Shown: positions 45,581 through 56,087 of the stretch, piece by piece | How positions within the stretch are numbered: the stretch's first letter is position 1 | Layout of the letters: every line of letters starts with the position of its first letter | Assembly: GCF_018294505.1 (NCBI RefSeq) | Contig: NC_057814.1 | Span: 299,994,935-300,058,934, forward strand | Length of the DNA stretch: 64,000 bases | From: Triticum aestivum | Taxonomy: Eukaryota > Streptophyta > Magnoliopsida > Poales > Poaceae | Reading direction: 5' to 3' | Notes under the pieces: model-generated | The model's database searches: none | Told to the model about the DNA's origin: nothing | The model's input: the letters and a program-made list of their open reading frames with translations, nothing else | Translations under genes and position numbers: made by a program

Positions 45581-46226
45581 CAGCAGAGAAGCATGACAGC
45601 GAGAAGGAAAAGGAAGAAGTTGAGGCAGCTGCGGAGCGCTGCGGGCAGCGGTGGAGCGCTGCGGCTGAGGCAAGATCGGAAGTGGGAGAAGGAGAAGAGC
45701 AAGGCTCGGGGTGTGTGGGTGAGCTTCTCCGCAGCCCCTACGCCCATTTTATAACCGTGGTCGGATGTGGGGAAGTGCAATTGGCTGCACCCGCGTTCCC
45801 ACTTCCCCGCATTATGTGGGCACGTTTTCCAACACGAATGGATTACATGGATAAGGGAAACCATCCACGGCAGCCGAAATCAATCCCCACGCATGGGCCG
45901 AGGGCGCGTCGTGGCGGGGCCTAGCCTGTGGTCGCGTCCCATCGCACACGTGGCCTAGCAGGGCCTCTCTGGCCGCCGCTCGCCATGTGGCACATGCGTC
46001 GGGCCACGGGAGGCGTGCGCCTTCCTCTCCAAGATTTGGCGGACGCCTTGGTTTCCCGCATGTACCAAGGTGCCGCGATCCGACTTCCGGAAGCTGGCAC
46101 ACAGTGGGTGTTGCCGGACAAGGCTGCCCCAAGCTTCATCGACCCAGCCGCCTTCTCAAGGGGGGGGCGGGACTGCGAAGGCCCCTTTGCTTGAAGCCGG
46201 CGAGCCGTCCCACCTTCGGGGACTAC
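45581..46226. other. promoter/leader zone of antisense gene and polypurine tract of element 2
   Basis: GC-rich, no gene. It carries the minus-strand TATA box at 45747-45753 and ends with GGGGACTAC (46218-46226), the polypurine-like tract before the LTR. Confidence 0.55.
45747..45753 (-). promoter_or_regulatory. TATA box (TATAAAA) for antisense gene of element 2
   Basis: Minus-strand TATAAAA, 167 bp upstream of the antisense ATG at 45580, a normal plant promoter distance. Confidence 0.55.
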
Positions 46227-47143
46227 TGTCGGGGGTTTGGACCCCGGATAGGCAATGGAACCTAGATCTTTTCAAAAAACATCGGGGCAGGCGGCGCCCC
46301 TCAATCCGGCTTGCACCTGGCTGGCTTCCCAGCGCGACCCAACCAGGCATCGAAACCCGGCCAGCCGGCTGGCGCATACCGACCGGTTCCCAGAAGGCAA
46401 ATCTCCAGAGACGAACAAGCATGACCATAATACACCCCTCGACCTAGCTACGGGTCAGCTCCCGTCCCGTCCAAGCGTGCGGCGGGGAAAGTCCCCATGA
46501 AGGGGTGAGTATGGCAACAGTGGTCTACCTACCCCGCTGACTAACGCGGGCATGGATACAGTGCACCCCCGTCCCGCTGACGGGAGCAGACGGCGCCCAG
46601 GCGACGCGCCGCTGTGGCCGAGCCGACTCCACCACTCCGAGACGCACGACAAGACGGGGCATTGTGCCTTCTGCGCATGGGGCCCGTGCCCAGAGAACCC
46701 AGCGTACCCTGGTACCCAGCGAGCCCTAGCACCAGCTTCCCACATGCCGACACCGGGGCCCCGCGCCCTCGTAGCTTTACCATTGTAACCCCTGGGGGCC
46801 AGCCTACCAGACCCCCCAGTGCTCCTCCATGTAGAGGGTTGACTCTTGAGCCATAGACACACACACACACACGAACATGCACCCACACGGAGAAGGAGTA
46901 GCCTATGCACTAGCCTGCCTTCCTTCCTCCCCAAAACAGCTCTAGGAGCAAGCTTATACCATCTTCATATAAACCACACTCGGCAGGACTAGGGGTGTTA
47001 TCTCTCCGGAGAGCCCCGAACCTGGGTACGTCTTATGTCTTCCGCTCGCTCGTACCAACCTCGCCTGTGGAGCCCACCGATTGCCTCTTGCCTATCTCTC
47101 TCTTTAGCCATGCCATGTTATCGGTCGTGAGATCACCACGACA
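46227..47143 (+). repeat. 3' LTR of element 2
   Basis: Starts TGTCGGGGGTTTGGACCCC and ends '...GATCACCACGACA' at 47143, 917 bp, with TGTCG/CGACA inverted ends. A (CA)n run is at about 46857-46873 and a weak TATA-like CATATAAACC near 46966. Right target-site bases would be AAGTT. Confidence 0.8.
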
Positions 47144-47286
47144 AAGTTGAATGGGGTTTTATTAGGATTCTCAAAGTAGTGTGTAATATTTTCCACATAA
47201 CGAGCGTCGAGGGATGTAGGAGGTTACCCATCTCCATGAGTAGCAAGTATAGCTAATTTTTTTGGTATTTCATGTTCCATATCCAT
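47144..47286 (-). pseudogene. gag: gag N-terminus of Athila-like element
   Basis: ATG 47286-47284 begins 'MDMEHEIPKKLAILATHGDG', then TAA, then 'PPTSLDARYVENITHYFENPNK' in the same frame. About 47 codons remain before the LTR of element 2 cuts it. Known Athila gag proteins begin this way. Confidence 0.65.
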
Positions 47287-47378
47287 AACTAAAGGTAGAG
47301 AAAAACTTAGAACAGAAACCAAAATCTACTTAGTGATAACGCAAACAAGCACACACGATATTCACCCAACGCTATTGC

Positions 47379-47396
47379 CCCCCAGCAACGGCACCA
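47379..47396 (-). other. primer binding site of Athila-like element
   Basis: Minus-strand TGGTGCCGTTGCTGGGGG resembles the 3' end complement of tRNA-Asp used by Athila elements (TGGCGCCGTTGCCGGGGA is the usual form), with a few changes. It lies 11 bases inside the LTR end at 47408. Confidence 0.75.
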
Positions 47397-47407
47397 GAAA
47401 AAGGTCT

Positions 47408-48846
47408 TGATAACCCACAAGTATAGGGGATCAATTTTGGCTTTTCAATAAATAAGAGTGTCGAACCCAACAAGGAGCTAAAGGTAGGATCTATATTCCC
47501 TTCAAGTTCTGTCGACCAGCGATACAACTCTACGCACACTTAACATTCGCTTTACGTAGAACAAGTATGAAACTATTTGTGGGTGTAAGGATAAGTTTCC
47601 AAGGATAAAACTAGATGTACTTAGCGAGAATAAAACTATGAGTAAATTGCAAGATAATATAAGTTAGATGTTTAGTAGAAAGCTTTTGTAACACAAGAGA
47701 AAGATTTGTCCCTAGGCAATCTATAACTAGACGGGTAATCATTATTGCAATTTTATATGAGGGAGAGGCATGAGCTAACATACTTTCCATACTTGCATCA
47801 TATGCCCTTATGATTGGAACTCTAGCAAGCATCTGCAACTGCTAAATATCATTAAGGTAGAACCCAACCATAGCATTAAGTAACAAGTCCTCTTTACTCC
47901 CATACGCAAGAACCCCCTTACACGGGCGTAAGTTTCTGTCACTCTAGCCACCCACTATAAGCGAATCATGAATGTATTGCAACACCCTACAGTGGGAATC
48001 CCACACGCTTGCACGACACGGAGGGCACCATAGGATAGCACCAAAATAAAACATACAATTCACACCAATCATGATCATCAATCAACCCATAGTACAAAAC
48101 TAATCTACTCAAACATCATAGGATGGCCATACATCATTGGATAATAATATATGGCCATAAGCACCATGTTTAAGTAGAGATTACAGCAGGGACAAGAGGT
48201 ATTACACTCCTGCATAGTGGGGGAGAGCGTTGGTGTTGACGGCGGCAGAGTTGTTGGTGTAGATCGATGTCATGATGGTTGCCCTAGCGGCATTCGGGCG
48301 CTACCAGGAGAGAGGGGGAGAGAGCCCCCCTCCTTCATTTTCTTCTTGCTTGGCCTCCCCCCTAGATGGGGGGAGAGTTTCCCCTCTGGTCCATGGTCTT
48401 CATGGCTCCCAGAGGGCAGGAGCCCCACCGAGATTCAATCTCTCTCTATGTTCCTGTTTTCTGGCCCTTCACCATTTCTTAAATTCCCAGAGATCCGTAA
48501 CTCCGATTGGGCTGAAATTTTGACACGATTTTTATCTACATATTAGCTTTCTTGTTGCCGAAGAAGTGCACAAACCGCCTTATAGGGGCCCCACAAGCCT
48601 GCCAGGCACACCCTGGGTAGGGGTGCGCGCCCCTCGAGCTTGTGGGCCCCTCGGGCATCATCTTGTGTTGATTATTTTTCCCAAAAATCACAAATATGTT
48701 AGTCCCCAAAATAAATCTTCATAAATTTTTATCGCATTTGGAATTCATCTGGTATGGATATTCTACAAAACAAAAAACATGAACTGGCACTAGATCAATA
48801 TGTTAGTCCCCAAATTACATAAAATGCAGCCAAAAGTATCACTGTA
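47408..48846 (-). repeat. 5' LTR of Athila-like element, outer end truncated
   Basis: On the plus strand it begins TGATAACCCACAAGTATAGGGGATC, a common Triticeae LTR end, and runs to about 48846 ('gcagccaaaagtat'). The two phrases 'atatgttagtccccaaa' (48697 and 48809) flank about 110 bp and are a direct repeat. The opposite TG/CA end is missing. Confidence 0.65.
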
Positions 48847-49900
48847 GTAGGCTGCTCTGCCAGTGGTGGCTGGTTGTTCGCGGAAGATCCCGAACAGCGA
48901 CAGCCGGGAGGCACAAGACGACCATCCAGCCATCCGGCATAGAACAAACAGTACAAAAAACATGTGACCCCAATTTAGTTTTCAGTCAACTAACGTATGA
49001 CCAGTCTCGTACCTCAATGTTGATCTCTTAGGGTATTTCTTCCGATCAGAGATATGTGTCATTCTTAACATTGTGTGTTTTCTGTATCATCAGCCACACC
49101 GTCTTACTTCTAACCAGAGCTGCTCCAACAAGGGAAGCATACACCAGAAGGGAGCTATACTCCCCACTCAAGAGTTCCCTACCTCGGATGTGCCTAGACG
49201 ACATGGACAGCCACAACAACCGCAGCGCCATCAACGAGTCAGCAGATGATGCTCACTCCTATAGAGGGCGGCAAGATAGGTTGTACCCTCATCTTACTTG
49301 TCTGTAACATTTATGGCTTCGTTACTCATCTAAGCATGGAAAATAAATTATCACATGTCATTGTACATTCATGTTGATCTATTAGAGTCTTACTTCACAT
49401 AAGAGACTTGTTCAGCCAATGCCATCCCATAGGTTGGTGATTATACCCCTTCTTGTATTACCTACGATGTTGTTCTTTAATAATTTTGTGTGTCATCTAT
49501 TTAATCTTGAGTAAAAACAATACATATTTTGTAGCTATCATCTGTGCTCTCTCTTTAGTTTTTGAGACTTGATGCTGCTACTTAAGTCTAGTCCTACTAT
49601 TTAAGTTGTCTCCTACAGGTACTCATTACATAATCTCACTACTAGTTGTCTTCCATGCATGTCAGATATTATTGCACACACTGATATTGAATATCAGAAC
49701 AAATACACTAGAAGAACATCGCCGAGCAATGTAACAGCCAACAAACTCGACATTGATGATATCCAATATGATGGAACAGTTAAATGTAGTTCTTCACAAG
49801 AGTTGCAGAAACATGATGATCCCTATTCACCTCACAAGGTCCTTGCTCTAACTTGGCCCATGATATGGGTAGCATCATGCATATAGTGTCATGCAATGGA
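48847..49900 (+). other. unassigned DNA with two exon-like segments
   Basis: Segment A, about 49083-49278, follows 'GTATCATCAG' and ends before '|GTTGTACC'. It reads 'LLLTRAAPTREAYTRRELYS' and 'CLDDMDSHNNRSAINESADD'. Segment B, about 49671-49838, follows 'CATGCATGTCAG' and ends 'CACAAG|GTCCTTG'. It reads 'AHTDIEYQNKYTRRTSPSNV' and 'LDIDDIQYDG'. Both are flanked by AG/GT and differ from the AT-rich surroundings. I do not recognise them. They could be exons of a transposon gene or a captured or relic host gene. Confidence 0.4.
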
Positions 49901-50510
49901 TCTACTCTGTTGCAATGCCATGTGCTTAGCCCGCTGATCATACATGTGAATATGTCATGCCTTCCTGTTTTCAGTACCTATTCCATTCATGGTAACATGT
50001 TTTGAAATTCAAGTACTGTAATTCTACTCTGTCACAATGCCATCCGCTTAGTGTGGATATCATCCTTCTGAATATCTCATGCATTGTTATTCATCAGTAT
50101 GTCCTCCATCCGTCTACCATACCATGTTTTTTTTACATTGAAGTGTTGTTCTACTGTTCTGATGCAGTGTCGTCTTAGTTTCCCCATCATACACGCATAT
50201 GTTGCCGTTCCGTTTTTCTGTACCTATTCCAGCTATCATACAATTTTACATTCAACTAGTGTTACTTCTACTCTGATGTCCTGTCGTATCCCTATATCTT
50301 ACATCGTACTCATTCCGTCCGGATTACTTGTCACAGAAATGGATAAAAATGGATGTATCTAGAACTGAAATATGCCTAAACATATCCATTTATTTTCGGA
50401 TGGAGAGATTACATGTCAATATGCCATGCCTTTCTATTATTCAGTACCTATTCCATTTCTCTATCGTAGCATGTTTTATAATTGAAGCACCATTCCTCAA
50501 TATAAGGCAT
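49901..50510. repeat. degenerate ~125-bp tandem repeat interrupted by a MITE
   Basis: The phrases 'TCTACTCTGTNNCAATGCCAT', 'CAGTACCTATTCCATTCAT' and 'ATGTTTT..A.ATT.AAG' recur in order about four to five times, with strong divergence. The MITE at 50307-50411 lies between two of the units. Confidence 0.65.
50307..50411. mobile_element. Stowaway-type (Tc1/Mariner) MITE, partly decayed
   Basis: Starts TACTCATTCCGTCCGGATTA and ends CATTTATTTTCGGATGGAGAGATTA, with the inner halves roughly inverse ('ATGGATGTATCTAGAACTGA' against 'CCTAAACATATCCAT'). About 105 bp with TA at each end. The 'CTCCCTCCGTCCGGA' type end is typical of grass Stowaway elements. The right end has drifted. Confidence 0.8.
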
Positions 50511-50519
50511 GTAAGGGGA

Positions 50520-51164
50520 AGAGGTGATATAGGCAACGGTGTCCTGTCTTTCTATGAGATGGTGATTATCGCTTTCGGAGGAGTAGACTTTCGGAGTTCG
50601 CGCCTTAGCAATCACTAAACCAACTCCGAGAGGTTATTGACCACGCCGGAGCTTGATCAACCTAACCATGAGGGTCTATTTCCTGCAAGCAAACGAAGAA
50701 CCAACAAGAAACTAAGATTTTAATCTGGATATTGTGAACATAAGAGGAAAACATTATTGGCAAGGTGGGGTTCTATGATGTCTTGGTCTAGTTGTTGAAC
50801 ACAAACGAAGTACGCGAAGTTGCAGCTATGGCCAACTTTAATCTAAACAAAACTTGAAGTCTAAACGACGCCCTAAGGGTTGTATATATGGAGGAACATG
50901 GGGAAATTTTGTTTCCCTTGGAGGAGGGGTCCAAAACAAACCCTAACTCTGTCTCCCCACACATACGGACTCAAAAAATAGCCTATACTGAAGTATTTTG
51001 AAATTACATGGGATTGGCCAATAATAAGGTGACGCAACACCTATAATAGCCAATGGACGAAATTTATAAAGTGGCATCTTGTATATTTCGTCCAAGCCTT
51101 CATGCACTCAATATGGTGGCTTCAAAGTCCTGAAATCATCACTTGAAACTCCGTTCTTGTTTCC
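50520..51164 (-). repeat. probable 3' LTR of CRM-like element (boundaries uncertain)
   Basis: Lies between the stop of pol (51165) and unassigned DNA. It has a minus-strand TATA-like CATATATACA (50890-50881) and a U5-like part ending somewhere near 50520. No clear TG...CA pair could be fixed by eye. Confidence 0.45.
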
Positions 51165-52480
51165 CTAGTGCATGCCATCATCTCCATGCTTGATCTTGCT
51201 CCGATGTTCATCCTTCTTGTCCAAGCTAGGCCCTTCATTTGTAAGCAAAACAAGCATATCCAATTTAGGCAGCATCATATTCTCATGAGCATTAGAATCG
51301 TTACCAAGAAAGGGAAGTACCTGGTAATTTAGTTGGCATGTGTGAGCTCTAGTAATTTCTCCAATATGTATAGTAGCAGGGGTTGTGGGTGTAACAATGG
51401 TATTGATGTCCTCATCATCCTCTCCTTGAAATGAAGTCGTCCTCGATGGAAGCTCATCTTCCTCACGAAAATAAGGCTTTAGATCTGCAATGTTAAAAGT
51501 GGGACTGACCCCAAAATCTGAAGGCAGTTCAAGTCTATATGCATTATCGTTTATTTTCTCTAACACCTTAAAAGTACCATCATCACATGGCATTAGCTTT
51601 GACTTGCGCAAATCAGGAAACCTATCCTTGTGCAATTTAACCAAACAAGATCTCTAGGTGCAAAGACAACATGTTTTCTACCCTTATCTCCAGCAAGTTT
51701 ATATTTAGCATTCATGCGCTCAATCTTTTCCTTAGTTAACTCATGCATTATTAAGATCAATTCAGCACATTGTTTAGCATCAAAATTAACCTTCCCCGAA
51801 GATGGAAGAGGCAACAATTCAATGGGTGAACGAGGTAGGAAACCATACATAATTTCAAAACGGCACTCTTAGTAGTAGAATGCAGCGAACGATCATAAGC
51901 AAATTAAATATGAGGCAAGCATTATTCCCACATTTTAAGGTTAGTCTTCAAAATAGTACAAAGCATGGTAGGAAATGTTCTGTTGACTACTTCAGTTTGT
52001 CAATCAGTTTGGGGGTGACATGTAGTACTAAAAAGTAGTTTAGTCCCCAACTTAGCCCATAAACATCTCCAAAAGTGGCTAAGAAACTTATTATCACTAT
52101 CTAAAACAATAGTATTGGGAACACCATGCAAGCGAATAATTTCACGAAAGAACAAATCAACAACATAATCGCTTTTATGACATGATATAAAATGTGCCAT
52201 TTTTGAGAATCTATCCATGACAACAAATATGCTATATCTCCCTTCTTTGTTCGAGGTAAACCTAAAACAAAGTCCATAGATATATCCTCCCAAGGAACAC
52301 TACGTATAGGCAAAGGCACATATAAACCATGAGGATAGAGTCCTGACTTAGCTTTTTGACATGTAGTGCAGCGAGCAACAAAACGCTAAATGTCCCGTCT
52401 CATCTTTGGCCAAAATAAATGTGTATCAAGTACATCCTCCTTATTCTTCACGCCAAAATTCCCATTAATCCTCCTCCATG
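51165..52480 (-). pseudogene. pol: integrase and CRM-type C-terminal tail of the chromovirus
   Basis: The catalytic core is at about 52320-52000 ('[21 protein letters not shown]', 'FIS-CHKSD', '[11 protein letters not shown]', where many relatives have a different spacing of the second Asp). Then come 'GFLPRSPIELLPLP' (about 51845) and '[29 protein letters not shown]' split over frames (about 51610-51520). The tail '[13 protein letters not shown]' lies before the stop at 51165. At least two frameshifts (about 51620 and 51860) and missing sequence at 51850-52000 disable it. In CRM elements this tail is linked to centromere targeting. Confidence 0.72.
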
Positions 52481-53820
52481 CGCCTCCTGCAACTACAAAA
52501 GATGAACCAAGCCAGCTGGAATACATAGCTTGTTAGCACGGAACACAAATCCATCATTAACGACGAACTTGTTCCATGTTCTTCCTTCTTTACAATTCTG
52601 CATTACATCTCTAAAATCAGTACCATGCACATACTGATCTTTGACGGTCTAAAAACTAAATATTTTTAAGTCAAGTTGTAAAAGCATAGTATAGCGACGA
52701 GACAATGCATGAGTAATAACATTTTCTTTACCCTTCTTGTGTTTAATGACATAAGTGAAAGTCTCAATGAATTCAACTCATTTAGCATGTCTATGATTCA
52801 GTTTGGCTTGACTTTAAGTATGTTTCAAAGATTCATGATCAGAATGTATAACAAATTCTTTGCGCCATAAATAATGTTGCCATGTTTCTGAAGTCCGAAC
52901 AAGAGCATATATTTCTTTATCATAACAAGAATAGTTCAGACTAGGCCCACTCAATTTTTAAGAATAGTATGCAATAGGTTTTCCATCTTGTAATAACACA
53001 CCTCCTAATCCAATTCCACTAGCCTCAAATTCAAGCTCAAAAGTCTTATTAAAATCAGGAAGTTGGAGTAATGGAGCATGTGTCAACATATCTTTCAATA
53101 CGGTGAAGGATTCTTCCTATGTGGTACCCAAACAAAAGGCACATCCTTCTTTGTAAGCTCATTGAGAGGTGCAAAAATGGTGCTGATATCTCTCACAAAA
53201 CTCTTATAGAAACCAGCGAGTCCAAGAAAACTCCTCACTTGTGTGACCGTTTTGGGTTGCAGCCAACTCTCAATAGCTTCAATCTTGGCTTTATCAACTT
53301 CAATTCCCCGTGGAGTAACAACATAGCCAAGAAAAGATACTCGATCAGTGCAAAAGGTGCACTTTCCAAGGCTACCAGACAAACATGCATCACGTAGAGC
53401 AATCAAAATGGCACGTAAATGTTCCTCCAAAGATCTGCTATAAATCTGTATATCATTAAAATAGACTACCACAAATCGTCCAATGAAAGCACGTAAAACT
53501 TTGTTCACTAATCTCATAAAAGTACTAGGTTCATTAGTTAACCCAAAAGTCATGACTAACCACTGATATAATCCAAACTTAGTTTTAATGTTGTTTTCCA
53601 TTCATCCCCCAATTCCATACGAATTTGATGGTAGCCATTACACAAATCAACTTTGCAGAATATTGTAGAGACACTCAATTCATCAAGCATATCATCTAGC
53701 CCAGGAATAGGATGACGATAACGAATAGTAATATTATTAATGCCTCTACAATCAATACACATACGCGATGTACCATCCTTTTTCGGCACTAGTATGTAAC
53801 CTTTGACGAGTAGCTCCTGT
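52481..53820 (-). pseudogene. pol: reverse transcriptase and RNase H region of the chromovirus, YFND instead of YFDD
   Basis: '[21 protein letters not shown]' (53789 on) to '[14 protein letters not shown]', then a frameshift near 53580, then '[21 protein letters not shown]' and '[21 protein letters not shown]' (about 53480-53430). The catalytic box is YFND, with Asn at the first invariant Asp. '[16 protein letters not shown]' and '[17 protein letters not shown]' follow. RNase H (53090-52600) is present only as scattered stop-ridden pieces. Confidence 0.78.
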
Positions 53821-54760
53821 ACTTGCGAACAATCTCCTTCGTCTCCTCTGGATTGGTATGGTATGGCGCATGGTTTGCCAGTGAAGCACCGGGAATTAAG
53901 TCAATCTGATGCTCAATCCCTCGAATAGGTGGTAATGCCGGTGGTACGTCTTATGGAAAGATGTCAGTGAACTCCTGCAAAATTTTAGTGACAGTAGGAG
54001 GAAAAGAGGAAGGCCCGTCCTCGAATGAAAATAATGCCTCTTTGCACACAAAAGCATAGCAAACAGATTTTTTGAAATCTAGATCATCAATATTAGATTT
54101 GGTGGCAAGTAAACATCCAGTTTTGAATTTAATTTCAAAAGCAACACTAGATGGTTTATTATTAGGCTTCATCTGTTGCTGAAATTCTTGTGCCACACTC
54201 TGATTTTCACTCTTATTTTGCTATTGTTTTCCTTTACTAGCTCTATTAATATCATCATCCCAAATGGAATCAGGAAACATAGGAAGCAAAGTAATATGTT
54301 TATCCTTATGAACAACAGTATACTGACTATTTCTACCCTGGTGTACAGAATTTTCATCGAATTGCCATGGTCTACCAAGTAATAAGGAACATGCTTGCAT
54401 GGGTACCACATCACAATCAACATAATCAGCATATGTAGCTATACTTAAATGCACATGAACAATACGTGTTACCTTAACCATTGGGTGTAGTAAGGACGCG
54501 GATGTGCTCTTGTGGTGAGAGACAGCTTCTCCACCATCTCCATATTGGCCAAGTTGTTGCAACTCCCTCCATCTATGATGACACGAACAGAACGTTCCTT
54601 CACAAGTCCCTTTGTATGGAACAAATTGTGCCTCTGATTTTGCTCAGCTTGTGTGATCTACACACTCAAAACATGTTGAACAACTAAACTTTCATACCTC
54701 TCAGCGTCTTCAGCAGCCATCTATTGCGTCTATTGTTCAGAATAATTTCTACCTTGCTCT
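53821..54760 (-). pseudogene. protease and linker region of the chromovirus
   Basis: Minus-strand pieces 'CDVVPMQACSLLLGRPWQFD' (about 54420-54350) and 'ISKGKQ'-like Lys-rich linker mark the end of the protease, and 'ILQEFTDIFP' (about 53980-53951) marks the start of RT. The active-site DSG-type block is not clear. It is broken by several frame changes. Confidence 0.6.
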
Positions 54761-55881
54761 TCACTCGCAATAAAGAGCTAGATTCTCCTCATCATAATCA
54801 CTAGCAGACTCATACCCACCATCCTCAATAACGATCGTCGCATGCTGAGATGGGAATTTGCTCACATAGTGACCACGACCAGTGCAACGACGACATATAA
54901 CATCATGTGTTGGCCATGTTGATGCGATGGATGAAGAAGAGCTCTGTGCAGGACCGGAAGGTGTACTCTTGGTTGACGGTGCTGGTGCCTGTTTGCCTTT
55001 ATCGCGGTTAGAGGTGACGGATGAACTAGGCGGTGGTGTAGCAGGACGAGTGGAAGAAGATGATGTACGCGGTGTCCATGATGAAGGTCGACCTGCAGAA
55101 AAATTAGTTCGTGCCAATGCATGTCGATCATGCACTTCACGTTCAGCTTTGCAAGCAAGATGGAATAAACGAGTGATATTGTTATATTCCTTATAATCTA
55201 AGATGGTCTGAATCTCTCTATTTAACCCACCCATGAAACGTGCAAGCATAGCTTCATTATTCTCAACAATACCACATCTAATCATGCCAGTTTATAATTC
55301 CTGATAATATTCTTCTACGAAATTTTTTCCTTGTCTTAAACGCTGCAATTTTTGAAGTAATTCACGTTGATAATATGGTGGAACCCAACGAGTACGCATA
55401 TCATACTTCAATGCAACCCATGTAACTGGAATATGATATAATCTGTAATGTTCAGACCGCCACACACAAGCAAAACTAGTGAAAGCACAAACAACAATAG
55501 CAACACGTCTATCCTCATGATATTGTAAGCATGTAAAACGTTGTTCAGTTTCTAATTCCCAAGTAAGATATATATCATGAACGTATCTACCCTCAAATGG
55601 CGGAATATTCAATTTTAGTTTAGGAAGATGGTCATGATCTCGTACCTGAGGTGGTGGTGCAGCCCTACCGTTGCGATTAGTTGCATGTGGACGATCGGGT
55701 GGGGGTGCTGCTGTGCTGGTGGTTGCACGTAGTTCTGATTTTGATCAACCTCATCATCTTAATCACCGGCGTAATTGTCCTCCTCTTTGCCAGCAGGAGC
55801 AGCCGTAGGGGGACGAGAATTTGGGCATTCCTCAAGAGGAACATGCCTCACTCGATGGAGGGCTGGATCACGACGTGGAGG

Positions 55882-55913
<32 letters not shown>

Positions 55914-56087
55914 GAAGTAGTGCAGCAGAGGCAGCAGATGGAGGTAGACCCGCAAGCACTTCAGGGAACTTGGCATCCAACATGGTTTCAATAGTCTGCT
56001 CAATGTCATCTATCCTCTCTAATGCCTTGCCAAAACTTGTCATCACATCTTCCTCTTGTTGACCCAACATTTGCTGAAATTTATCAT
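54761..56087 (-). pseudogene. gag: gag of the chromovirus, start cut by element 4
   Basis: N-terminal 'MLGQQEEDVMTSFGKALERI' coiled coil (56070 on; earlier codons lost at 56088), a Gln run coded by (GTT)11 at 55881-55913, then the gag core 'WELETEQRF', 'YYQRELLQKLQRLRQG' and 'ARFMGGLNREIQ' (55570-55190). A Ser/Thr/Pro linker and a zinc-knuckle region 'CRRCTGRGHYVSKFPS' (about 54905-54860) follow, where the fourth ligand is Phe instead of Cys. Frame changes occur near 55290 and 55680. Confidence 0.75.

Larger units (their letters stand above)
38209..47143 (+). mobile_element. Ty3/Gypsy element of Tat/Retand type (element 2), decayed, left part outside window
   Basis: It resumes inside pol directly after the LTR of the PF20167 element. 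The order is RT, RNase H, remnant integrase, spacer, antisense PF04195-like gene, polypurine-like GGGGACTAC and 3' LTR (46227-47143). It is the same architecture as element 1 but with frameshifts, stops and a deletion in integrase. Higher GC and little identity at DNA level make it a different family. Confidence 0.83.
47144..48846 (-). mobile_element. 5' end of an Athila-like Gypsy element (LTR, primer site, gag start)
   Basis: Read on the minus strand: an LTR, then a spacer, primer site and the first codons of gag, which run into the LTR of element 2 at 47143. The primer site and the gag start (DARYVENITHYFENPNKTPFN) are characteristic of Athila-lineage elements of grasses. The LTR outer end is not recognisable, so the element is truncated near 48846. 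Confidence 0.75.
50520..56087 (-). mobile_element. CRM-like chromovirus (Ty3/Gypsy), minus strand, gag cut by element 4
   Basis: Minus-strand order: gag, protease, RT, RNase H, integrase and a C-terminal tail of CRM type ('[20 protein letters not shown]', then '[20 protein letters not shown]'), then the 3' LTR on the left. The pol tail is what I know from wheat/barley CRM families (Cereba/Quinta type). Frames are broken many times. The right end is set by insertion of the LTR at 56088; the 5' LTR must lie outside the window. The left limit is uncertain. Confidence 0.72.

Noticed and set aside
46541..46934. Open frames on both strands in the element 2 LTR
   Set aside because: LTR sequence. 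Frames open by GC composition only, with a CA microsatellite at one end.
47379..47396. tRNA-like sequence
   Set aside because: It matches only the 3' end of tRNA-Asp and lies next to an LTR. It is a primer binding site and not a tRNA gene.
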